From the NCBI RefSeq assembly GCF_004803895.1, contig NZ_CP021978.1:1736001-1800000 (forward strand): 64,000 bases of DNA, in the 5' to 3' direction. The notes beneath the pieces were generated by a model. That model saw nothing but the letters and a program-made list of their open reading frames with translations, did not search any database and had not been told where the DNA came from. Of this stretch, positions 46,694 to 56,574 are shown piece after piece (position 1 is the first letter of the stretch; every line of letters starts with the position of its first letter). The position numbers and the translations under genes were made by a program. This stretch comes from Streptomyces hawaiiensis (lineage in GTDB: Bacteria > Actinomycetota > Actinomycetes > Streptomycetales > Streptomycetaceae).

Positions 46694-47845
46694 TCAGGCG
46701 AGATAGGCCGGAGCGCTCACGGGCAACGTAAATCGGAACTCGGCGCCGGCGCCGGGGGCGCGGCCGACCGTGATGGTGCCGCCGTGGGCCTCGACGATGC
46801 CCTTGACGATGTAGAGCCCGAGGCCCGTCCCGCCGCGCTTGCTGCCCCGCCAGAAGCGGGTGAAGACGCGGTTCATGGACTCCTCCGGGATGCCGGGCCC
46901 CTCGTCGCTCACGGTGACCGACGTGGCTGCGTTCTCGGCGTACTCGCCCTCGCGGAGGGACGCCGTGGCCGTGACGTCGATCGTGACAGTTCCCTCGCCG
47001 TGCCGCACGGCATTTTCCAGCAGGTTGCTGAGCACCTGGTCGATCTTGTCGGGGTCGGCCCACAGGTCGGGCAGCGGCTGCTGGACGCGCAGCAGGAACC
47101 GGTCGGCGGGCTGCCCGGCGGCGACGTAGGCCTGGATGTGCCGTCCGACGGCCGCGCCGATGTCGACGGGCTGGCGCCGCACCTCCAGGCGACCGGAGTC
47201 GATCCGGGAGATGTCGAGCAGCTCGGCGATGAGCCGGGTGACCCGGTCGGCGTCGGCGTCGACGGTCTCCAGCATCAGGCGCTTCTGGTCGTCGGTGAAG
47301 CGTTCCCACTTGGCGAGCAGCGTCGCGGTGAAGCCCTTGACGGAGGTCAGCGGGGAGCGCAGTTCGTGGGCGACGGTGGCGATCAGCTCGGCGTGGCTGC
47401 GCTCGGTGCGGCGGCGGGCCTCGGTGTCGCGCAGGGTGACGACCAGGCGCCTGACGGGTCCGGTGGGGCGGGTGCGGACGTAGCGCGCGCAGACCAGGAC
47501 CTCGCGGCCGCCGGGGAGGAGGAGGTTGCGCTCGGGCTGTCCGACGCGGATGGCGAGGCCGCCGTACGGATCGGTCAGCTGCCACCAGCGCCGGCCCTCC
47601 AGGTCCTCTAATGGCAGGGCCTTCTCCAGCGGCTGTCCGAGGGCGTCGCGGGCGCGGACGGCGGTGATGCGCTCGGCGGCCGCGTTGAAGCAGATGACGC
47701 GGCCCTGCTCGTCGGCGACGACGAGCCCGTCGGGCAACTGGTCGGGGTCGATGCCGAGGCCGGCGGTATCACCGGGTGGCGGGGACACGGCGGGCGGGCT
47801 CCCGGCGTCCTGGGCTCCCGGTGCGCTGCTCGTGCCGACACTCAT
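46694..47845 (-). CDS. ohkA: Orphan sensor histidine kinase OhkA
   Basis: The 383-residue kinase has no membrane segment. Residues 30-140 form a PAS-like sensor (LPDGLVVADEQGRVICFN). His160 in VAHELRSPLTSVKGF is the phosphorylation site. The ATPase domain has NLLENAVRHGEG (N box), SDEGPGIPEE (G1) and GGTGLGLYIVKGIVEAHGG (G2). No response regulator gene is adjacent. The locus, next to pheS and the rRNA methyltransferase gene, is that of S. coelicolor OhkA, an orphan kinase reported to affect antibiotics and development. Identity rests on synteny and sequence pattern. Confidence 0.9.
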   Translation of the reverse strand: MSVGTSSAPGAQDAGSPPAVSPPPGDTAGLGIDPDQLPDGLVVADEQGRVICFNAAAERITAVRARDALGQPLEKALPLEDLEGRRWWQLTDPYGGLAIRVGQPERNLLLPGGREVLVCARYVRTRPTGPVRRLVVTLRDTEARRRTERSHAELIATVAHELRSPLTSVKGFTATLLAKWERFTDDQKRLMLETVDADADRVTRLIAELLDISRIDSGRLEVRRQPVDIGAAVGRHIQAYVAAGQPADRFLLRVQQPLPDLWADPDKIDQVLSNLLENAVRHGEGTVTIDVTATASLREGEYAENAATSVTVSDEGPGIPEESMNRVFTRFWRGSKRGGTGLGLYIVKGIVEAHGGTITVGRAPGAGAEFRFTLPVSAPAYLA

Positions 47846-47898
47846 CCCCGTACCCCACCTCCAAGGCTCCGCAGAGGGGTCCTGAGCTGGTCACCCTA

Positions 47899-48759
<861 letters not shown>

Positions 48760-48788
48760 CCGGTTCGCTTTCTCGGTAGCTACACAGC

Positions 48789-48822
48789 AGGACCCGCAGA
48801 CCATGTCCGGCCTGCGGGTCCT
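48789..48822 (-). terminator. Terminator of the infC-rpmI-rplT operon
   Basis: AGGACCCGCAG (48789-48799) and CTGCGGGTCCT (48812-48822) form a perfect 11-bp stem with a 12-base loop, 26 bases after the rplT stop. Confidence 0.88.
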
Positions 48823-48847
48823 TCAGTCACATCGGCTCGAGCCGGGT

Positions 48848-49231
48848 TCACGCAGCCTTCGGCGCGTTCACGTCGCTCGGCAGCGCCTTCTGGGCGACCT
48901 CGACGAGCGCGGCGAACGCACCGGCGTCGTTGACGGCCAGCTCGGCCAGGATCTTGCGGTCGACCTCGATGTTCGCGGCCTTCAGACCCTGGATGAAGCG
49001 GTTGTAGGTCATGCCGTTGGCGCGGGCAGCGGCGTTGATGCGCTGGATCCACAGCTGACGGAAGTCACCCTTGCGCTTCTTGCGGTCGTTGTAGTTGTAG
49101 ACCAGCGAGTGGGTGACCTGCTCCTTGGCCTTGCGGTACAGGCGCGAGCGCTGACCGCGGTAGCCGGAGGCCTGCTCGAGGATCGCCCGGCGCTTCTTGT
49201 GGGCGTTGACTGCCCGCTTGACGCGTGCCAC
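48848..49231 (-). CDS. rplT: 50S ribosomal protein L20
   Basis: The 127-residue protein begins with [17 protein letters not shown] after a GTG start at 49231. [16 protein letters not shown] and [23 protein letters not shown] are typical L20 segments. It binds 23S rRNA early in assembly and in many bacteria represses its own operon. AAGGAG precedes the start. It is the last gene of infC-rpmI-rplT. Confidence 0.98.
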   Translation of the reverse strand: MARVKRAVNAHKKRRAILEQASGYRGQRSRLYRKAKEQVTHSLVYNYNDRKKRKGDFRQLWIQRINAAARANGMTYNRFIQGLKAANIEVDRKILAELAVNDAGAFAALVEVAQKALPSDVNAPKAA

Positions 49232-49329
49232 TTGTTAACTCCTTGTAGCGGGGTCGTGGGGGTGCTCACACGACCCGAAATCGATTGGGTCCCGGTCTGA
49301 CGTACGCACGGCGCTCGCGCGCCGGGACG

Positions 49330-49524
49330 TCACTTGCCGAGAAGCTTCTTGATCTTCTTGGCGTCGCCCGGGGCCATCTCGGCGTTGCCGGTGAGGCGAC
49401 GCGTCACACGGGACGACTTGTGCTCGAGCAGGTGGCGCTTGCCGGCACGCTCGCGGAGCACCTTGCCGGAGCCGGTGATCTTGAAGCGCTTGCTGGACCC
49501 GCTGTGCGACTTGTTCTTCGGCAT
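49330..49524 (-). CDS. rpmI: 50S ribosomal protein L35
   Basis: The 64-residue basic protein begins [22 protein letters not shown] and has [22 protein letters not shown] at the end, the standard L35 sequence. It lies between infC and rplT, as in most bacteria. Start ATG 49524. Confidence 0.98.
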   Translation of the reverse strand: MPKNKSHSGSSKRFKITGSGKVLRERAGKRHLLEHKSSRVTRRLTGNAEMAPGDAKKIKKLLGK

Positions 49525-49632
49525 AGCGCCGTTCTCTCCTCGTCGGTGGCGCTCCGGTGCCCGGTCGCGAAACCGGGCACGGTTGGAGCGTCGTCTTGTT
49601 TCGGTTGCTTCCTGGGACTGGCGTCCCGGGGG

Positions 49633-50301
49633 TCACGCGTCGGCGGGCTCCTCGGCGGGGGCCTCGGCCGGCGCCTCGGCGTCCTCGAAGTCGTCGGACT
49701 CCGCGGCGTTCTGCGACTTGCCGGGGTTGGCCTTCGCTTCCGCCTTGCGGGCTTCCTGCGCCTGGCGAGCCTCGGCCATCGCCTCGGTCTTCTTCTTGTG
49801 CGGACCGAGAACCATGATCATGTTTCGGCCGTCCTGCTTCGGGTTCGACTCCACGAACCCGAGGTCGGCCACGTCCTCCGCGAGACGCTGCAGCAGCCGG
49901 TAGCCCAGCTCGGGCCGGGACTGCTCGCGACCACGGAACATGATCGTGATCTTGACCTTGTCGCCCTGCTTGAGGAACCGAACGACGTGACCCTTCTTGG
50001 TGTCATAGTCGTGCGGGTCGATCTTCGGCCGGAGCTTCATCTCCTTGATGACCGTGTGCGCCTGGTTCTTGCGCGCCTCACGGGCCTTCATGGCCGACTC
50101 GTACTTGAACTTCCCGTAGTCCATGAGCTTGCACACGGGCGGACGGGCGTTCGCCGCGACCTCGACCAGGTCCAGGTCGTACTCCTGCGCAAGCTCCAGT
50201 GCCTTGGCCAGGGGGACGATGCCCACCTGCTCGCCACTGGGACCGACAAGTCGCACCTCGGGAACGCGAATCCGGTCGTTGATGCGGGGCTCGGCGCTGA
50301 T
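49633..50301 (-). CDS. infC: Translation initiation factor IF-3, probable ATC start
   Basis: The 222-residue product reads (M)[19 protein letters not shown], the family start, and continues [33 protein letters not shown] and [13 protein letters not shown]. The codon that fits the family start is ATC at 50301, preceded by AGGAGG four to five bases upstream. No ATG or GTG is suitably placed. Rare AUU-type starts are known for infC in other bacteria and let IF-3 limit its own synthesis. A short acidic, Ala/Glu-rich tail (from about residue 193) extends beyond the usual end. First gene of infC-rpmI-rplT. Confidence 0.93.
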   Translation of the reverse strand: MSAEPRINDRIRVPEVRLVGPSGEQVGIVPLAKALELAQEYDLDLVEVAANARPPVCKLMDYGKFKYESAMKAREARKNQAHTVIKEMKLRPKIDPHDYDTKKGHVVRFLKQGDKVKITIMFRGREQSRPELGYRLLQRLAEDVADLGFVESNPKQDGRNMIMVLGPHKKKTEAMAEARQAQEARKAEAKANPGKSQNAAESDDFEDAEAPAEAPAEEPADA

Positions 50302-50696
50302 GGATCCTCCTCGGTAGCACCACGCGGCGGTCTGGCGGACGGCCGCGTAACGTCTGTGTTCGATAGACCTAACCGCGCCGAGGCAACAAAAATGCCCCGG
50401 ACGATCCCAGGCGGGGCTCCTCGAACTACCGGAGCACCGCCGCGGGAAGCCGCGGGGCGCGCTTTCGGACGGATCGCCGCCGCTGGGACGGGACCGCCTG
50501 ACCGGTGACCCACCGCCCTGAGGGCGATCGGGTGGGAGTTCGAAAGCCTCCACTTGTGGGCCGGGCTCGCGGGCTGTGAGGCATACGTGTCCGACCGGTC
50601 GTTACACGAGATTACCAGCATTGGCCGGCAACGGCCAATTGGGGCGTGCCGGGGGCACGTGGGGCGCACCCGCTCCCTGCGCCTATCGTGTGGGGC

Positions 50697-51053
50697 ATGA
50701 GTGAGACCCCTCCTGAGTCCCCCGACTTCGACGCCATGGCCCGCGACATCGCCGAGGTCCCGGCGGTCGAGGTGATCGTGACGGTCGCCGTCAACCTGAT
50801 GAGCGCCGCTGCCGTGAAGCTCGGTCTGACCGAGGAGGGCGAGGAGCACAAGGACCTGGACGAGGCCCGCAAGCTGGTCCACGCCCTGGCCGGTCTGCTG
50901 GACGCGACCGCGACCGAGATCAGCTCCTTCCACGCGGCTCCCCTGCGCGACGGCCTGAAGTCGCTGCAGCTGGCCTTCCGCGAGGCGTCGCTCGTCCCGG
51001 ACGAGCCGGGCCAGGGCCCGGGCGAGAAGTACACGGGCCCGGTCTACGGCTAG
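50697..51053 (+). CDS. DUF1844 protein
   Basis: The 118-residue protein contains VPAVEVIVTVAVNLMSAAAVKLGL and DLDEARKLVHALAGLLDATATE, the DUF1844 pattern. It is a small helical protein that in actinobacteria is regularly next to infC; function is unknown. It diverges from the infC operon. Start ATG 50697. Confidence 0.92.
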   Translation: MSETPPESPDFDAMARDIAEVPAVEVIVTVAVNLMSAAAVKLGLTEEGEEHKDLDEARKLVHALAGLLDATATEISSFHAAPLRDGLKSLQLAFREASLVPDEPGQGPGEKYTGPVYG

Positions 51054-51061
51054 CGGGAACC

Positions 51062-51790
51062 TCAGCGTACGAACAGGGGCTCGCCCGGTGGCGTCGTCTC
51101 GGCCGGCAGCAGTGCCAGGTCGAGGCCGCGCACCAGGCGGGCCCTGAGTGTTTCGTCGGCGGCGAGCCGCTCGGCGACGGCCCTCGCCGCCTCGGCCGGT
51201 TCCGCGGACGGGTCCAGCACCAGGGCGAGGGTGCCGTCGGCCCGGCCCGGGCCGAGATGGGCGCGCAGGACGGCGGGCTCGGCGGCCACGGCTGCGCGTA
51301 CGGCTCCGACGACGGCCGGGTCGGTGAGCGGGTCGGTGGTCGTGCGGCCCTCGGCGAGGGCGAGCAGGGCGGGGCCGGTCAGCTCGAAGGGCACCGGCCC
51401 GGCCATGTCGAGCACGATCGTGTCCGCCTTCTCGTGCGCGGCGGCCTGCAGGGCCTGGTGCAGCGGCACGGCGACGGGGCGGGCCTGCGGGTCCCAGCGG
51501 GCGAGGGAGTCCGTGGAGGTGAAGGCGGGCAGAGCGGTGCGGTCGCCGGCCTTCAGGGTCGGTACGGCCATGTCGCTGGTCTTCTCGCGGCGCAGTCCCC
51601 GCTCGTCCTCCTCGGCCTCGCCGAGCACGGCCACGACGGGGACGAGCAGCCGGGCGCCCTTGAGGGCGGCGAGGACCGGGCCGACGGCGCCCCGGTCAGC
51701 GGACCAGGCGGTGAGCGCCGCGCTCAGCCGGGGGTCGGCGCAGCCGTCGTCGTCGGAGAAGCCGGAGTCCGGGATGTTCTTGTTCGCCAC
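51062..51790 (-). CDS. SseB-family protein
   Basis: The 242-residue protein starts at GTG 51790. GARLLVPVVAVLGEAEEDERGLRREKTSDMAVPTL and ALPAFTSTDSLARWDP match the SseB N-terminal domain. LDLALLPAET lies near the end. The molecular function is not established. It converges with the DUF1844 gene, eight bases apart, and lies downstream of the subtilase gene. Confidence 0.88.
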   Translation of the reverse strand: MANKNIPDSGFSDDDGCADPRLSAALTAWSADRGAVGPVLAALKGARLLVPVVAVLGEAEEDERGLRREKTSDMAVPTLKAGDRTALPAFTSTDSLARWDPQARPVAVPLHQALQAAAHEKADTIVLDMAGPVPFELTGPALLALAEGRTTTDPLTDPAVVGAVRAAVAAEPAVLRAHLGPGRADGTLALVLDPSAEPAEAARAVAERLAADETLRARLVRGLDLALLPAETTPPGEPLFVR

Positions 51791-51832
51791 GCGTCGACCC
51801 TATCGGCCGGGCGGTGCGCTCCCGGCAGTGGC

Positions 51833-53041
51833 TCAGAAGTCCTCGCGGCCCGTACGGCGGCCGCGCCACAGTACGACCGCCGCGACCAGCAGGACGCCGC
51901 CGGTGCCGCCCGCGAGGGGGGCGGCCCAGTCGGCGGTGTCGTCGCCGGAGTCGTCGGCGTCCGGTCCGCTGCCGAAGTACTTCGCGCCGTAGGACGCCGA
52001 CTGGAGGTCCTCGGGCTTGAGCCGTCCTGCGGCCTCGAGGGCGGCGGCCGGGTCGATGAAGCCGAAGCCCCGGGAGTCGTCGCGGCCCGCGGCGGGGGCG
52101 TTGCGGGCCGTGTCCTCCAGGAGGGTTTTGATCTGGGCCGGGTCCAGGTCCGGGTGGGCGGCCTTGACCAGGGCGGCGGCGCCGGAGACGAAGGCGGCGG
52201 CGGCGCTGGTGCCCCAGCCCTCGTAGTACTTGTGGTCGGGGTCGGCGATCACGACGTCGACGCCGGGGGCGCTGACCGTGGCGTACCAGCGGCGGGTGGA
52301 GAAGGAGGCGCGGGTCCCGGCGCGGTCGACGGCGGTGGCGGCGATCACGCCCGGGTAGGCGGCCGGGTAGGAGATGTGATCGCCCTTCTCGCCGCCGTTG
52401 CCGGCGGAGGCGACGACGACCACGCCCTTCTTCAGGGCGTACTGGACGGCCTGGTCCTCGGCGGGTTCGGGGTGGGCGGAGGCGGAGTCGTCGCCGAGGG
52501 AGAGGTTGATGACGTCGGCGCCGTGGTCGGCGGCCCAGCGGATCCCCTCGGCGAGGGCGTTGCCGCGGGTGCTGCGGGCTTTGGCGCGGGAGGAGTCGCC
52601 GTCCTCCAGGATCACGCGGACCGGGAGGATCTTCGCCTCGGGGGCGATGCCGAGGACGCCGTCGGCGTTGCCCGGGCCGTGTCCGTGGCCGGCGATGATG
52701 CCGGCCATGGCAGTGCCGTGCCGGGCCCAGGCGCGGTCGCCGGGTTCGGCCCCGAAGCCGACCAGGTCCTTGCCGGGCAGGACGTTGCCGGCCAGGTCGG
52801 GGTGGTCGGCCTCGACGCCGGTGTCCAGGACGGCGACGGTGACGCCCTCGCCCTTCGTGGTCTGCCAGGCCTGCTCGGTGTGCATGGCCTCCAGGGCCCA
52901 CTGCTGGGCGCGGATGCCGTCGGCGTGCGCGGTGGCGGCGGGGAGGAGGACGAGTCCGGCGGTGAGCAGGACGCCGAGGGCGGCGGCCTTCCGGGACGGC
53001 CTGCGCGGGCGTTTCCCGGCCGGGGTGGGCACAGCGGTCAC
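51833..53041 (-). CDS. Membrane-anchored subtilisin-like (mycosin-type S8) serine protease
   Basis: The 402-residue protein has a signal peptide ending AHA-DG (residue 40). The S8 triad is Asp73 in VAVLDTGVEADHPD, His108 in RHGTAMAG and Ser279 in GWGTSAAAAF, with the oxyanion Asn in ASAGNGG. The C-terminus has one membrane segment followed by RGRRTGRE, so the protease faces outward as in mycosins. Type VII secretion genes are not visible here. Its ATG overlaps the stop of the repeat-rich membrane protein gene, so the two are produced together and may act together. Confidence 0.92.
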   Translation of the reverse strand: MTAVPTPAGKRPRRPSRKAAALGVLLTAGLVLLPAATAHADGIRAQQWALEAMHTEQAWQTTKGEGVTVAVLDTGVEADHPDLAGNVLPGKDLVGFGAEPGDRAWARHGTAMAGIIAGHGHGPGNADGVLGIAPEAKILPVRVILEDGDSSRAKARSTRGNALAEGIRWAADHGADVINLSLGDDSASAHPEPAEDQAVQYALKKGVVVVASAGNGGEKGDHISYPAAYPGVIAATAVDRAGTRASFSTRRWYATVSAPGVDVVIADPDHKYYEGWGTSAAAAFVSGAAALVKAAHPDLDPAQIKTLLEDTARNAPAAGRDDSRGFGFIDPAAALEAAGRLKPEDLQSASYGAKYFGSGPDADDSGDDTADWAAPLAGGTGGVLLVAAVVLWRGRRTGREDF

Positions 53042-55104
53042 GAGGGCTGCTCCGAGGCCGAGCGGACGTTTCTGCGGAAGTCGCGTTCGACGCGGTCGGC
53101 GAGGCCCTTCGCCTCGTTGCCGAGGCCGGCCTGTGCGGCGGGGGTGGTGGCGTCGGCATCCACGGCGTCCCCGGCGGGCTGCGGGTCGTCGACGCCGCGG
53201 CCGTCGGCCCAGCCGGAGACGGCGTAGACGACGACGGGGGCCTCGGTGAGCACGGAGACGGTCCAGGAGGCGCGCTGCCGGGCGCCGAAGCCGGCGGCGG
53301 GCGTGCCCTCGGCGGCGTACGGCAGGGGCATCAGGTCGCTGCGGCGGTCCAGGCGTTCCTTGCGGAAACGGTTCGCGAGGGCGGTCATGCCGGGGGCGTC
53401 GGCGGTGGTGAAGAGCAGGCCGACGGTGGTCACGTAGCTCTCGGTGGCATCGGTGTATGTGGCGCGCAGGAGGCGTTCGCAGCCGACGGGGGCGAGGGCC
53501 TTGCGCAGCAGCGGGTCGAAGGCGTCCTTGCAGCCGCTGTCGGGTGCGACGGCGACGCGGGTCCAGGTGCGGTCGGCTCCGCCGGGGCCGGCGCCCCGGC
53601 CCTGCACGGTGGGCGGGAACAGCTGGTCGACCGGGACGCTGTGCCAGAGGCTTCCCGCGGCGGCGAAGGTGCTGAGCGTGCCGTCTTCCCCTGAGCCGCC
53701 GACGAGCCAGCTGCCGGTGGCCGCACCCGAGATGAGTCCCAGCCCGAGCACGAGGCAGACGGCGGCCGCGGCGGCCTGCGACGTCCCACGCCGGCCGAGG
53801 AGCCGGGGCCGGGCATCGCGGTCGTAGCCTTCGGGCTCGCCGAACGACACCAGGGGGCGCGTGGCGCTCCAGGAGAGGGCGGGGTCAGGAGAGACGGGGG
53901 CGGGGTTGCGGGGCGGCGGGATGGAGGACGCCCGCGGTTCGTGTGCGGGGCGCGGTGGGGTGGCGGGGCGCACGGGTCCGGGGCGGGCTGCCGTCGCCCC
54001 CGGCGTGGAAGGGCGGCCGAAGGGTGCGGCGGGGGCATCCGGTGCCGGGTCCGCGGGGATCGGGCGCAGGCGCGCGGTCGTCTCGGACGAGTTCTCGCCG
54101 GGGGCGCCGGGACGGCGGGGCGCGGGGAGGCGGAACGGCCGGCCGGCCGGCTCCGGGGGCGCTCCGGCCGAGGCGTCCGAACGGCCGGGTGCGGAGAGGC
54201 GGAAGGGACGGCCGGACGTCTCCGGTGAGGTCGCGTCCGGGGTGTCCGAGCGCCCTGCCCGGCCGGAGGAGCCCGGCGTGGGGAGGTGACGCGGCCGCAG
54301 CGGGGTGTCAGGTGCCGGGGAGGTGGGAGGCCTGCCCGAGTCGGGACGGGTCTCACGGCCGACGCCGGGCGACGTGTTCGAGTCGGTTCGTGCTTCCCGG
54401 CCGACGCCGGGCGACATGTTCGAGTCAGGGCGGGCCTCGCGGCCGACGCCGAGCGACGTGTCCGAGTCGGAGCGGGTTGCGCCGCTGGTCTCGCGACCGA
54501 CGCCGAGCGGCCTGTCCAAGTCGGAGCGGGTTGCACCGCGGTCCTCGTCGCCGACGCCGAGCGGCCTGTTCCAGTCGGAGCGGGTCTCACCGCGAGTCTC
54601 GCGACCGACGCCGAGCGGCCTGTCCGAGCCGGAGCGGGTTGCACCGCGGTCCTCGTCGCCGACGCCGAGCGGCCTGTTCCAGTCGGAGCGGGTCTCACCG
54701 CGAGTCTCGCGACCGACGCCGAGCGGCCTGTCCAAGTCGGAGCGGGTTGCACCGCGGCTCTCGCCGCCGACGCCGGGTGGCTCGTCCGGGAAGCGGGTGG
54801 AGGCGTGGGGCGGGGGCGGTGCGGCCGGCTCGGTGCGCCGGGGTGCGGCGGCGCCGAAGTTCGCGGCCCCGAGGCTCGGGAAGCGGGGGCGGCCGTGGGG
54901 CCTGTCGGAGGACTTCACACCGTCCGAGCCCCCGGCCGGCCCGGCCGTGGTGGCTTCGGGTCCCGTCGCAGGGTTGGAGGCTGTGCCCGGGGTGTCCCGC
55001 TCGTCCGTCGCCGGGGCTTCCGGTGCGGCCGGAGGGTGCGAGGGGCGGGGTGGCGTGGCGGGGCGTGGGGGAAGGAGGCGCGCTGCGCTTCCGTGCTCAT
55101 GCAC
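53038..55104 (-). CDS. Repeat-rich membrane protein coupled to the subtilase
   Basis: The 688-residue protein starts at GTG 55104, eight bases after GAGGA. Residues 1-420 are Pro/Arg/Ser-rich, with a repeat block at about 108-256 (18-residue units of the type PLGVGRETRGETRSDWNR, then 14-residue units). One membrane segment (AAAAAVCLVLGLGLISGAATGSW) follows. The C-terminal outer domain of about 220 residues has Cys in DSGCKDAFD and PVGCERLL and a pattern LLRATYTDATESYVTTVGLLF. This domain is found in other Streptomyces proteins, but I cannot name its function. The long basic N-terminal part would be cytoplasmic. It overlaps the protease gene by four bases. Confidence 0.75.
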   Translation of the reverse strand: MHEHGSAARLLPPRPATPPRPSHPPAAPEAPATDERDTPGTASNPATGPEATTAGPAGGSDGVKSSDRPHGRPRFPSLGAANFGAAAPRRTEPAAPPPPHASTRFPDEPPGVGGESRGATRSDLDRPLGVGRETRGETRSDWNRPLGVGDEDRGATRSGSDRPLGVGRETRGETRSDWNRPLGVGDEDRGATRSDLDRPLGVGRETSGATRSDSDTSLGVGREARPDSNMSPGVGREARTDSNTSPGVGRETRPDSGRPPTSPAPDTPLRPRHLPTPGSSGRAGRSDTPDATSPETSGRPFRLSAPGRSDASAGAPPEPAGRPFRLPAPRRPGAPGENSSETTARLRPIPADPAPDAPAAPFGRPSTPGATAARPGPVRPATPPRPAHEPRASSIPPPRNPAPVSPDPALSWSATRPLVSFGEPEGYDRDARPRLLGRRGTSQAAAAAVCLVLGLGLISGAATGSWLVGGSGEDGTLSTFAAAGSLWHSVPVDQLFPPTVQGRGAGPGGADRTWTRVAVAPDSGCKDAFDPLLRKALAPVGCERLLRATYTDATESYVTTVGLLFTTADAPGMTALANRFRKERLDRRSDLMPLPYAAEGTPAAGFGARQRASWTVSVLTEAPVVVYAVSGWADGRGVDDPQPAGDAVDADATTPAAQAGLGNEAKGLADRVERDFRRNVRSASEQPS
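54336..54783 (-). repeat. In-frame tandem repeats (54 bp and 42 bp units)
   Basis: About six 54-bp units code for 18-residue blocks with a (P/S)LGVG-(R/D)E core. Some alternate as ABAB, giving a 108-bp higher-order repeat (around 54541-54760). Three 42-bp units follow toward 54336. All lengths are multiples of three and the copies are close to identical, pointing to recent expansion. Confidence 0.88.
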
Positions 55105-55367
55105 CCCCCGTTTCCTCATGCCCGGGCCGCTCGTCTCGCGCGGGCCGGTGGCGTCCTGCCCGAGGCCCGGTACGAATCGTCCCGGGCACACATACCCGTA
55201 CGGACGGAGCGTCATCCCGGCGCGGATCCCCGGCCGGCGTCGCCCGCCGTACGTGCGCGTCACTCTACGGCTTGTTCCTGGGCGAACGGGAACCAGTCCA
55301 CAAGGCCGGGGCATCTGCCCGGAACGTCCCCCTACCCTGCGGTAATCCAGTCTGGCAGGCTGCGCTC

Positions 55368-56570
55368 ATGACTGCGCGCGCCGCCGACCGGGCCCGTTAC
55401 GACCGGGCCACCGCCCATCTCGACGCCCCACTCGCGATCGTGGACCTGGAGGCTTTCGACGCCAACGCCGCCGATCTGGTCCGCCGCGCCGGGGGCAAGC
55501 CCGTCCGGGTCGCCAGCAAGTCCGTGCGCTGCCGGGCGCTGCTGGAACGCGTCCTGGCCCGGGACGGCTTCGCCGGGATCATGTCGTTCACCCTCGCCGA
55601 GTCACTGTGGCTGGCCCGGTCGGGGTTCGAGGACGTGCTGCTCGCCTACCCGTCCGCCGACCGTGCCGCGTACGCCGAACTGGCCGGTGATCCCAAGCTC
55701 GCCGCCGCCGTGACCGTCATGGTCGACGACGTCGCCCAGCTGGATCTGATCGACGCCTCCCGAGGTGGCGGGCGTGAAGTGGTGCGGGTGTGCCTGGAGT
55801 TGGACACGTCGCTGAAGCTGTTCGGCGGGCGGGTGCGGGTCGGGGCCCTGCGTTCGCCGCTGCACTCCCCCGCCCAGGTCGCCGACGTGGCCCGGGCCGT
55901 GGCCCGGCGGCCTGGTTTCGAGGTCGTGGGGATCATGGCGTACGAGGGGCATGTCGCCGGTGTCGGGGACGCGCTGGCCGGGCGGCCGCTGCGGTCCCGC
56001 GCCATCCGGCTGATGCAGGCCGCCGCCAAGCGTGAACTCGCCGAGCGGCGTGCGGAGGTGGTGCGCGCGGTACGGGCCGTGGTGCCGGGGCTGGAGTTCG
56101 TCAACGGCGGCGGCACCGGCTCGGTGCAGCACACGGCGGCCGAGGACGCGGTGACCGAGATCGCCGCCGGGTCGGGGCTGTATCTGCCGCGGCTGTTCGA
56201 CAACTACACGTCGTTCAGCGGGCGTCCGTCGGCCCTCTTCGCCCAGCCGGTCGTGCGCCGGCCGGGCGTCGGGGTCGTGACGGTCCTCGGCGGTGGGTAT
56301 CCCGCGTCCGGTGCGGCCGGGGCCGACCGGTCGCCGGTGCCGTATCTGCCCGAGGGGCTGCGCTACGACCCGCAGGAGGGGGCCGGTGAGGTGCAGACGC
56401 CGCTGCTGGGCTCGCCCGCCGACGATCTGCTCCTCGGTGACAAGGTGTGGTTCCGGCACGCCAAGGCCGGTGAGCTGTGCGAGCGGTTCGACCGGCTGCA
56501 CCTGGTCGAGGGCGACGCGGTGACGGAGACCGTGCCCACCTACCGCGGCGAGGGCCACACGTTCTTGTAG
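55368..56570 (+). CDS. PLP-dependent alanine racemase-fold enzyme (D-threonine aldolase / amino acid deaminase type)
   Basis: The 400-residue protein has the barrel start APLAIVDLEAFDANAADL and Lys51 in VRVASKSVRCRALLER as the PLP lysine. ASGLYLPRL-like GSGLYLPRLFDNY and the C-terminal HAKAGELCERFDRLHL supply the metal and substrate region of fold-type III D-threonine aldolases and D-serine dehydratases. It should act on a D-hydroxyamino acid or similar. The exact reaction is uncertain. ATG 55368 is used; a very long frame upstream is antisense to the repeat protein gene. Confidence 0.87.
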   Translation: MTARAADRARYDRATAHLDAPLAIVDLEAFDANAADLVRRAGGKPVRVASKSVRCRALLERVLARDGFAGIMSFTLAESLWLARSGFEDVLLAYPSADRAAYAELAGDPKLAAAVTVMVDDVAQLDLIDASRGGGREVVRVCLELDTSLKLFGGRVRVGALRSPLHSPAQVADVARAVARRPGFEVVGIMAYEGHVAGVGDALAGRPLRSRAIRLMQAAAKRELAERRAEVVRAVRAVVPGLEFVNGGGTGSVQHTAAEDAVTEIAAGSGLYLPRLFDNYTSFSGRPSALFAQPVVRRPGVGVVTVLGGGYPASGAAGADRSPVPYLPEGLRYDPQEGAGEVQTPLLGSPADDLLLGDKVWFRHAKAGELCERFDRLHLVEGDAVTETVPTYRGEGHTFL

Positions 56571-56574
56571 GGCG

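Noticed and set aside
54336..54783. Regularly spaced repeats that could suggest a CRISPR array
   Set aside because: The repeats are contiguous, in frame and translated, with no unique spacers and no cas genes.
53943..55367. Long plus-strand frame that appears to extend the PLP enzyme by about 475 residues
   Set aside because: The extension is antisense to the repeat-rich membrane protein gene; the PLP enzyme family starts at the ATG at 55368.
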